Below are positions 6,333-14,168 of a stretch of 26,442 bases of DNA, in pieces; the stretch's first letter is position 1, and the number at the start of each line of letters is the position of its first letter. The notes beneath the pieces were generated by a model. That model had not been told where the DNA came from. It saw nothing but the letters and a program-made list of their open reading frames with translations, and made no database searches. The DNA comes from a virus: the IMG/VR virus record IMGVR_UViG_3300046373_000012, positions 1 to 26,442 of that record. One strand, 5' to 3'. The position numbers and the translations under genes were made by a program.

Positions 6333-9300
6333 ATGGCAGATACATCAACGCTTCAAATTGAAGTTATCACAACTGGCTTAAGTGGTAACGGCGGTGCGCC
6401 AGCCCTCCTCAACAGGTTAGGCGAGGCAGCGGCTAGTGCCGAACCTAAGGTCAAAGCACTTACAGATACCATAGAGAAGCTGATGAATAGTCAGCGGACA
6501 GGCACAGCCATAGCTGAAGCATACGCTAAGTCAATGCAAGCGGCTGTCTCAGGTATTGCTGGTGGCACTGCATCTGCTGACACGCTGGCTAGTGCAACTA
6601 CGAAGCTGTCTCAAGCCATGCTCATTCTGTCGGAAGCCTTCACCAAGGTCAATACAAGTTCTAAGCAATCATCGCAAGCAATCGTAGCAAACACAGCAGC
6701 AATGCAGGATGCTCATGCAATGGCTCGTGGGTTGTCTGGAAGTCTCGGTGCCCTGTGGGTTACCTACGGCAACATGGTTCCGCTCGCTGCTGGTCTGGCA
6801 ATCGGGTCAGCATTCAAGGGCATCATCACAACTGGCATGGATGTTGAGCATGCCCTTGAAGGTATCCGTGTCCGTGGCCAAGAATCAACCTCCGCTATCA
6901 CTGAGATGCGGGGCGTAATCATGGACTTGGGCAAGGGAGTATATGGCCCAAAAGAAGTCGCTGGCGCTCTTGATACCCTGATCCTTGCTGGTCTTAATGC
7001 AAAGCAGGCTATGGTGGCCGTTAAGGACGCACTCAACCTAGCCACTGTCGGCGGGACTACGATTGAGAAGGCTGCTGAAGTGCTGGTGCAAGTAGGTACA
7101 TCCTTGGGCTACGCCGCTGAAGGTTATGGCCGTATTGCTGATGTCATCTCCGCTACAGCAGCGGCGTCTATGTCGTCTGTCGAAAGCGTATCTGAATCAT
7201 TCAAATCCGGCTCTGCAGTGGGTAAGGCTTACGGCCTGACGCTTACGGACATCGGAGCATCCTTTGCGATGCTGTCTAACTTAGGCATCAAGGGTACGGC
7301 TGCAGGTACAGCAGTAAAGAACTTCTTTTCATACCTTACTAAAGACTCTCCCAAGGTCAAGGATGCACTTGCTCAAATCGGGCTTAGTATATCCGATCTT
7401 CAGGATAAAGCAGGGAACATGAAATCTATCGGAGAGGTGTTTGGCACCTTATCCACACACCTGAATACTTTGACTGAGAGCAGCCAAAAGTTGGCAATGG
7501 CTAACATGACGAATCAGCAGGGCTTCCGCTTCATGGTGGAAGGCATCAGCATGGTGCGTAAAGCTGGCGAAGACGGTGGAAATGCCTTGGATGAACTGGT
7601 AGCAAAGATTGACAAGAGCTACGGCTACGCCGCTATCGGCGCTGCAGCTATGGCACTGACAGTTAAGTCACAGTTTGAGTCGGTTAAGAATACACTTCAG
7701 ACTCAATTCGTTGCAGCATTCCAAGACATCCAGCCTCAACTGTCTCTAATCGCTACACAGCTTAAGGCTGCGTTCAACTCCCCTGAGTTCTCCCACGGCA
7801 TACAAGAAATAGCTAAAGATTTGACGGGGCTTGGCCTTGCTCTGGCTAACAATATTGAACTGGTAAAGAACATATTGGAAGCGTTCCTAGCATGGAAGGC
7901 AATCGCTTTCATCGCTGGCGTCATATCGGGAATAGCGACAGCGATAAAAGAACTTACTGTCGCGTTGGAGGCTGGAAAGATTGCAGCTATAGCTTTTCAA
8001 GGTGCGCTTGGGCCTCTGACAATAGCTCTTGGTATCGCCGCCGCAGCATGGGTCTGGTACAAGAGTAAGAAGGACGAAGCGAACGCTGTACCTGCAGGCA
8101 TTAACTACATGAACAACTTCACTGACGAACTGAACAAAGAGGCAGAGCGCCTTGAGAAGCAGACCGCACTCATGAAGACAGGTGTGGATGCTGCCAAGGC
8201 TGCGAAGCAGACAATGGCTGAACAGCAGATGGGTGAGATTGTTAATAAAGGAAACGCAGAGGTTGTTTCTAAAGTACGTGAACTGACAACAGCCAAAGAA
8301 CAACTCAGTGCTGCGGACTTGAGAGCGTATGACCGTGCTGTTGCCCTGAACGCCACAGAGATAAACGGGTATGCAAACGTCAACAACGTCTTAAAGATTC
8401 GTAAAGAGACACAAGCCGTGATGGATCAGGTTGCAACGGCTCAAGACAAAGTTACACTGGCTGTTGCTCGTAACACCCAAGCCAGTAAAGAGAACGCTGA
8501 AGTAGCAGACGCGCAAGCTAAGAAGTCGCGGTCAAATCCCGATGCAGGATCAGGCGTATTCGTCCCTAAGTCCAAGGCTACCAAGGAATCCGGCCTGTCC
8601 GCAATCGAAAGCGAAATCATTGCCCTCAATGTACAAGCTGCTATGTACAAGTCGAAGCAAGCATCTGTGCAAGCAGTCGCTGACACAGAAGTTAAAGCAA
8701 TCGGTGACGTGAACCGTGCAAGGGTTGAAGAAGAAATCCTGCAAGGCAAGTTTGCAAAGAACGGTCAAGAACGCTTTGTCGAACAACTCCGCCAAGCTGC
8801 TCTCAGGGCAGACCAAGCTAAGTTTGAGTTGGACAAGGCTCAGGCTATGGCTGACTTCCAGTCGAATATGGCTGTAGGTTACAGAAAGACGCAATCAGCG
8901 CTGACAGAAGCTCAGACAGGCCATGCCAATCTAACAGGAGCATACACCAAAGAAGCTGAAGAATTCCTCAAGCTGTGGGGTATCGATAAGAATGGTGAGT
9001 ACGGCAAAAAACTCCTTGAGCAAGCAGCCGCACGCGGTGTCTTGAATGAGCAGTTGGAACGTACCATGCGTATCAACAAGCTGGCAGAGAGCATGAAGAC
9101 TCAGGCTTCTTCAGCGATGGAGAAGGGTGATGCACTAGTTGAAGATGGTAAGGGCGGTAAGCAGACCAACATGCAGCTTGCAGAACTCCAGATCATCAAA
9201 GAGAAACTTAACCAGACAACAGCAGCCGGGGCGATAGCTGAACTTAGGTCTGCTGCTGCGTCGAAGGACTTGGGCGACTCTTATGAGCGTCTGGCTGGAA

Positions 9301-12300
9301 TCTACAATACACTAGCGAAGGCCAAGAACAAAGCCATTGCTGCTGATTCGGCTGGAGTGATTGGGCTGGAGGGCGCTAAGGTCGCTGCTGCCTATGCTAC
9401 GATGAACAAGAACATCGAGTTCAATCACCGCACTGAAGAAGATGCTATAAACTCAGCGCGTGACTCCGCAACTGGTGCTACAGCGGAGCAAGAGTCCTAC
9501 TACGCAAAAGTTAATGCGCTGTACCTACAAACGAAGGCGCTGCTTGCACAGGGCTTGCCTGTCGATCTGAGGATTGCAGGGCTTGAGGACTTAGCTACAG
9601 TATTTGACAAGATGTCCTCTTCAGCTTCTAAATTGGGTGGCTATCTCGGGGGCTTGTCCAAGCCATTAAGTGACATGGGCAAGGCACTCACCAACCTAGC
9701 TAAGGCAGACAAGGAACGTGCTGCTGGTGTAAAGGGTTCGATGGCTGACCAGATTGGAGCCTATGGTGACATGGCTGGCGCTGCTGCTGGATTCTTTAAG
9801 ACTGGCACGACTGGATACAACACCCTGATGGGCGTTGCCAAGGTTGCTCACACGGCTCAGATGGCGATGCAAGCAGCGTCAATGGCTCAGGGTGCAATCA
9901 ATGCGATCATTACTGCTGCTGCTCAGACTGGCTGGCCCGGTATGATCCTCATGGCGGGGGCGATGGCTGCTCTTGGCTACGCTGTTAGTGGTGGATTTGA
10001 CTCATCATCTGGCTCTGCTGCAAGTTCGGCAGACCGTCAAGCTAGTCAAGGTACAGGTACAGTGTTTGGCGATGCATCTGCCAAATCTGATTCTGTCTCC
10101 AAGTCGCTTGAATACCTTGGTAAGAACTCCGACATCTCCCTTGAGTACTCTTCAAAGATGCTTGGTGCAATGAACCTAGTAGCCGCTGGCATCTCTGGCT
10201 TGACTAACATACTGCTACGTACGGCTGGCATCACTACTGGCAACAACTTCGGTATTGATACGGGCGTAATTGGCAAATCCCTTGGTGGCATATGGGGCAA
10301 GACCACTCAGTCTATTACGGACACTGGTATTAATGTGAATGGTAGCCTGAATGATCTGAAGGCTGGTCAGGGTGTAAATCAGTACGTCGACACTCAGACA
10401 GACAAGTCCAGTTGGTTCGGTCTGTCACACAGCATCAGCAACAATGAGCAGTCTGCTGCAGTTAGTGCAGATATTGCCAAACAGTTCAGCATGATCTTCA
10501 CACACATCAACGATACGATTGTTACTGCCGGTAAGATGTTTGGTAAGAGTGGCGACGAGGTGCAGAGTGCCTTGAACACACTGAGTATCAATCTTGGTCA
10601 CGTTAGCTTGAAAGACCTCAAGGGTGCCGATCTACAAGCCGCACTCGACGCTGTCATCTCAAGCGCATCTGATCAATTAGCTTCGTCTGTCATATCCGGC
10701 CTTGAACCTTTCCAGAAAGTTGGCGAAGGTTATCTGGAAACTCTGGTTCGTGTGTCTTCTGGCATTGAACAGTCCGGCGCTATCCTTGATAGGTTTGGTA
10801 TGACAGCAATCCAGTTCAGCCAGATCATCAACAAGCAAGGCGATGTAGCTGCTGAGATTGTTCGTCAGACTATTACGGACAACGAGCGATACACAGTGGT
10901 GCTGAGGAACTGGGACGGTTGGCTTAGGACTGCCAAGGGCAACATGAATGGCATTGGTGAAATCATCAATGACTTCCAAGGCACTGCAACAGAGATGGCT
11001 ACGTTGTATCAGAAGCTGATCGACATGCGCTCGCAGATGAAGTCTATGGGCCTTGGTGACAATCTAAACAGGGACTTGATCGCTGGAGCCGGAAGTGAAA
11101 CAAACCTCTCCTCGGGCCTCTCAGACTACCTGAAGGGCATGTTCTCTGCAACTGAGCAACAGGCAATCAAGGTTCAATCTCTGACTGATAAGTTTGCTGC
11201 ATTGGGCATGGCTCTGCCTACATCTGCTGCTGCATTCCGCTCGCTGGTTGAGAGTCTCACTGGCTCAGGTCAGAATAACTTGGCTGGCAAGGTGTTGGTG
11301 TTGTCCGGTGCATTTACTGACATGACCACATCGGCAGATAGCCTTGCATCAGCTACAACGGCAGCAGCAGACGCTGCAGCAGCCGCAGCCAAGCAGGCAC
11401 TGGCTCAGGCACTGACAGATGCTCACACGGCTCTGACGGCTTCCTACACAGCGGAGCAGACAGCACTGACAGCTACGAAGACAAAGTTTGAAGCCTTCGC
11501 AGCATCTCTGAAGACGTTCCGTGACGGCCTACTGACTGGCAACCTGTCTCCTCTGACCAACGCTGGTAAGTACTCTGCAGCACAGGCTGCGTATGAGTCT
11601 ACAGCAGCGGCAGCTAAGACTGGCGACCAGACTGCAATCAGTAACTACCAGACGGTGGCTAGTGCCTTCCTGACAGCATCACAAGCCTATAACGCATCTG
11701 GCGCTCAATACACGGAAGACTTTAACCGTGTGGCTACAGAGAGCGCAATGATGGCTGACTGGGCATCAAAGCAAGTCGATGTGGCTACAGCTAGTCTGGA
11801 TGCTCTCAACAAGCAGGTAGAAGGTTTAGGGGCTATTAAAGCTGCTGTTCAAAGTGTTGATGTTTCCATCATGCAGTTGTATGGCGCGATGGTAAACAGC
11901 AAGGACACTACGAACTACAACGCAATGGCATCCAGCATGATGCAGCGGTATGCAGGCCAGTCTGATCCAGCCAGCATCTCGATGTATTCTGGAATGATGG
12001 CTCAAGGTGCATCGTATCAAGATGTGCAGAATGCCATTACGAAAGCCTACCCGATTGACGGCTCTCACGCTAACGGCTTGGGCTTCGTTCCTTTCGACGG
12101 CTACCGTGCTGAGTTGCATAAAGGTGAGGCAGTGCTGACAGCTTCTGAGAACAAGCAGTATCAGATGGGTGTTGGCGGCAGCAAGGGCAACAACAGTGAT
12201 GTTGTCGCAGAACTGAAAGCTATGCGCGATGAAGTCAGGCAACTGAAAGAAGAGCAGCGTCAACAGACTGCAAGCCTGATTGGTGCTAACTACGATGCTC

Positions 12301-12392
12301 AACAGCGTAATGCTGATGCTGTCGTTGTCGGTATGGACGACGTAATCGGTAGTGCTGCTAGGGCGACGGCTATCAAGCCTTCGCTTAACTAA
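6333..12392 (+). CDS. Tail tape measure protein
   Basis: A 2019-residue protein, the largest in the window, setting tail length and probably helping DNA pass through the inner membrane. Residues about 165-405 match the TP901-type tape measure core (M-D-V-E-H-A-L-E-G-I-R, then T-A-A-G-T-A-V-K-N-F-F, then N-Q-Q-G-F-R-F-M-V-E-G). Hydrophobic segments lie near residues 509-577 and 1199-1222. Residues about 590-1060 are long charged helices rich in Ala, Gln, Lys and Glu. Near the C-terminus (about 1915-1940) is the common tape-measure tail pattern G-L-x-x-V-P-x-D-G-Y-x-A-x-L-H-x-G-E-x-V-L, then a short coiled coil. TAAGGA precedes the ATG. At about 0.15 nm per residue the tail would be near 300 nm. 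Confidence 0.95.
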   Translation: MADTSTLQIEVITTGLSGNGGAPALLNRLGEAAASAEPKVKALTDTIEKLMNSQRTGTAIAEAYAKSMQAAVSGIAGGTASADTLASATTKLSQAMLILSEAFTKVNTSSKQSSQAIVANTAAMQDAHAMARGLSGSLGALWVTYGNMVPLAAGLAIGSAFKGIITTGMDVEHALEGIRVRGQESTSAITEMRGVIMDLGKGVYGPKEVAGALDTLILAGLNAKQAMVAVKDALNLATVGGTTIEKAAEVLVQVGTSLGYAAEGYGRIADVISATAAASMSSVESVSESFKSGSAVGKAYGLTLTDIGASFAMLSNLGIKGTAAGTAVKNFFSYLTKDSPKVKDALAQIGLSISDLQDKAGNMKSIGEVFGTLSTHLNTLTESSQKLAMANMTNQQGFRFMVEGISMVRKAGEDGGNALDELVAKIDKSYGYAAIGAAAMALTVKSQFESVKNTLQTQFVAAFQDIQPQLSLIATQLKAAFNSPEFSHGIQEIAKDLTGLGLALANNIELVKNILEAFLAWKAIAFIAGVISGIATAIKELTVALEAGKIAAIAFQGALGPLTIALGIAAAAWVWYKSKKDEANAVPAGINYMNNFTDELNKEAERLEKQTALMKTGVDAAKAAKQTMAEQQMGEIVNKGNAEVVSKVRELTTAKEQLSAADLRAYDRAVALNATEINGYANVNNVLKIRKETQAVMDQVATAQDKVTLAVARNTQASKENAEVADAQAKKSRSNPDAGSGVFVPKSKATKESGLSAIESEIIALNVQAAMYKSKQASVQAVADTEVKAIGDVNRARVEEEILQGKFAKNGQERFVEQLRQAALRADQAKFELDKAQAMADFQSNMAVGYRKTQSALTEAQTGHANLTGAYTKEAEEFLKLWGIDKNGEYGKKLLEQAAARGVLNEQLERTMRINKLAESMKTQASSAMEKGDALVEDGKGGKQTNMQLAELQIIKEKLNQTTAAGAIAELRSAAASKDLGDSYERLAGIYNTLAKAKNKAIAADSAGVIGLEGAKVAAAYATMNKNIEFNHRTEEDAINSARDSATGATAEQESYYAKVNALYLQTKALLAQGLPVDLRIAGLEDLATVFDKMSSSASKLGGYLGGLSKPLSDMGKALTNLAKADKERAAGVKGSMADQIGAYGDMAGAAAGFFKTGTTGYNTLMGVAKVAHTAQMAMQAASMAQGAINAIITAAAQTGWPGMILMAGAMAALGYAVSGGFDSSSGSAASSADRQASQGTGTVFGDASAKSDSVSKSLEYLGKNSDISLEYSSKMLGAMNLVAAGISGLTNILLRTAGITTGNNFGIDTGVIGKSLGGIWGKTTQSITDTGINVNGSLNDLKAGQGVNQYVDTQTDKSSWFGLSHSISNNEQSAAVSADIAKQFSMIFTHINDTIVTAGKMFGKSGDEVQSALNTLSINLGHVSLKDLKGADLQAALDAVISSASDQLASSVISGLEPFQKVGEGYLETLVRVSSGIEQSGAILDRFGMTAIQFSQIINKQGDVAAEIVRQTITDNERYTVVLRNWDGWLRTAKGNMNGIGEIINDFQGTATEMATLYQKLIDMRSQMKSMGLGDNLNRDLIAGAGSETNLSSGLSDYLKGMFSATEQQAIKVQSLTDKFAALGMALPTSAAAFRSLVESLTGSGQNNLAGKVLVLSGAFTDMTTSADSLASATTAAADAAAAAAKQALAQALTDAHTALTASYTAEQTALTATKTKFEAFAASLKTFRDGLLTGNLSPLTNAGKYSAAQAAYESTAAAAKTGDQTAISNYQTVASAFLTASQAYNASGAQYTEDFNRVATESAMMADWASKQVDVATASLDALNKQVEGLGAIKAAVQSVDVSIMQLYGAMVNSKDTTNYNAMASSMMQRYAGQSDPASISMYSGMMAQGASYQDVQNAITKAYPIDGSHANGLGFVPFDGYRAELHKGEAVLTASENKQYQMGVGGSKGNNSDVVAELKAMRDEVRQLKEEQRQQTASLIGANYDAQQRNADAVVVGMDDVIGSAARATAIKPSLN

Positions 12393-12396
12393 GGGA

Positions 12397-12423
12397 AGGG
12401 GGCGACTGTAATGGTTGCTCCCT
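12397..12423 (+). other. Hairpin between tape measure and tail-tip genes
   Basis: Ten-base-pair stem (12397-12406 with 12414-12423, including two G-U pairs) with a 7-base loop, just after the tape measure stop. The bases that follow (CTTAATT) are a poor U-tract. It could slow transcription or protect an mRNA end between two highly unequal gene products, but a role is not shown. Confidence 0.35.
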
Positions 12424-12452
12424 CTTAATTCGTACTTGAAAGGTAGGTCTCG

Positions 12453-14168
12453 ATGGATAGTATATTTGCCTCGCAAGGTTCGTCTGGCACAGCTACATAT
12501 GAATCACAAACAACGGTAACAACAGGTGGTACGAACAACTTGACAGGTGTAGCCACTTCTCAGGCGAACAATACATCTACAGCGGCAGTAACGATACCTG
12601 GCAGTACAATAAACAATCTGAGCGGAGCAACAGCTACTCAGCAGAATTACAGTGCAACAAGCGCAATACAGATATACTTCCCCAATGCCCCTGAGCCGGT
12701 TATCCCTCAGGCATTCGGAGACTGGCTCAAGTCACAACGAGCGATACGCTGCGTATTGATTGAAGTCGTAGCACAGGTCGGTGGAGTTGAAACCACTCGA
12801 TATCTGTCAAACAAATCTTATGTGACTGGCCCAAGCGACTCTCCAGCAAACATCAACTACATTCCTGCTGTGTCAGGTGGTGTGCAGTTCACTGAAGCGC
12901 TTGCGCTAGATGGAACTCCATCCATGTCATACGGTGATATCGAGTTGTATAACATCAGCGGAGAGAAAGACACTTGGTTCAATGACATATGGCGTAACAG
13001 GAGTATCAAGATTTACATGGGCGATGTCACATGGACACGCAGCCAGTTTGTCATGATCTTCAACGGTGTGGTGGCGGACATTAGTACTAAGGCTCGTGAC
13101 AGGATTAACCTGATTCTCACAGACAAGATACAGCGATTGAATGGCCCGATCACGGAACATCTTCTTGGCGGTACAAGCCAGAACAAGGATAAAGAAATCC
13201 CCCTGTGCTTTGGCGAGTGCTTCAACGTAGAGCCGCTTCTGACTGACCCCACTGTACATGAGTATCAAGTGCATGATGGTGCTATCGAACGTGTCATCGA
13301 AGTGCGGGATAATGGCGTTCCAGTTAGCTACACAGAGTATTTAAGCACTGGCAAGTTCAGGCTGAATCAAAGCCCAGTTGGGCAGATCACATGTAGTGTG
13401 CAGGGAGATAAGTACCTCTCGTATATCACAGACATCCAATCGATCATCGAAAGGATTGTTACTGGGTTCGGTACAGCCACTCAGCGTTTCAGCACAGCTG
13501 ACATTGACAGCACATTGTCAGCGTCATTTAAAGCTGCTCACGCTGCGCCAGTTGGCATCTACATCAACAGCCGCACTAACGTCATCGACGTGTGCAACCA
13601 GCTTGCGACAAGCGTTGGAGCTAGGGTGGCTATGTCTAGGTCAGGGCTGTTGTATTTGGTACAGATTTCTGTGCCACGAACTGATAGCGGCACCACTGTT
13701 ACTTCAGCCGATATGGTGGAGAGGTCACTGAGCATCACGCAGCTTCCTCCTGTGGTGGCTAGTGTGCAGGTAGGCTATGCAAAGAACTGGTACTTGGAGA
13801 CGAACATCCAGACCGGCATCCCTTCTGATCATGTGGCGATGTACGCTCAAGAGTGGTTGACTTCAACATCATCCAACTCTGCAGTAGCTACGCAATACAA
13901 CTTGTTCAGCGTGCCTGCGATGGAAGAGACTCTGTTGCTGCGTGGCTCAGACGCTACGGTTGAATGCGCAAGACGGTTGGCGCTATATAGCACGCAACGC
14001 AAGGTGGTCGGCTACTCTGGATTGCCACAGCTTCTGCTGGCTACTCTTGGCAGTACGCAGACAGTGAAGACTAATAGATTCGGATTAACTAATGGACAGG
14101 CAGGGCAAATCATTTCGTTGAAGACGGATTGGTTGGCACCAAGTGTCGATGTGGAGGTATTAATTTAA
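12453..14168 (+). CDS. Tail-tip / baseplate hub protein
   Basis: A 571-residue protein following the tape measure gene, where siphophages encode the distal tail and hub. Residues 1-70 are a low-complexity Ser/Thr/Asn/Ala stretch of unusual composition. From about residue 85 an ordered part begins (F-G-D-W-L-K-S-Q-R-A-I-R), with later I-K-I-Y-M-G-D-V-T-W, I-F-N-G-V-V-A-D-I, L-T-D-K-I-Q-R-L-N-G and I-P-L-C-F-G-E-C-F-N-V-E-P, recalling hub proteins with gp27-like beta-barrel modules. It probably closes the tube and holds the fibre encoded next. A GGTAGG-type site precedes the ATG. The stop overlaps the next start (TAATG). Separate gpM/gpL/gpI counterparts are absent, so this protein may combine roles. 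Confidence 0.7.
   Translation: MDSIFASQGSSGTATYESQTTVTTGGTNNLTGVATSQANNTSTAAVTIPGSTINNLSGATATQQNYSATSAIQIYFPNAPEPVIPQAFGDWLKSQRAIRCVLIEVVAQVGGVETTRYLSNKSYVTGPSDSPANINYIPAVSGGVQFTEALALDGTPSMSYGDIELYNISGEKDTWFNDIWRNRSIKIYMGDVTWTRSQFVMIFNGVVADISTKARDRINLILTDKIQRLNGPITEHLLGGTSQNKDKEIPLCFGECFNVEPLLTDPTVHEYQVHDGAIERVIEVRDNGVPVSYTEYLSTGKFRLNQSPVGQITCSVQGDKYLSYITDIQSIIERIVTGFGTATQRFSTADIDSTLSASFKAAHAAPVGIYINSRTNVIDVCNQLATSVGARVAMSRSGLLYLVQISVPRTDSGTTVTSADMVERSLSITQLPPVVASVQVGYAKNWYLETNIQTGIPSDHVAMYAQEWLTSTSSNSAVATQYNLFSVPAMEETLLLRGSDATVECARRLALYSTQRKVVGYSGLPQLLLATLGSTQTVKTNRFGLTNGQAGQIISLKTDWLAPSVDVEVLI

Noticed and set aside
11826-12476. A 216-codon minus-strand ORF over the tape measure 3' end
   Set aside because: It is antisense to the conserved tape measure C-terminal motif, with shadow-like composition and no context on that strand.
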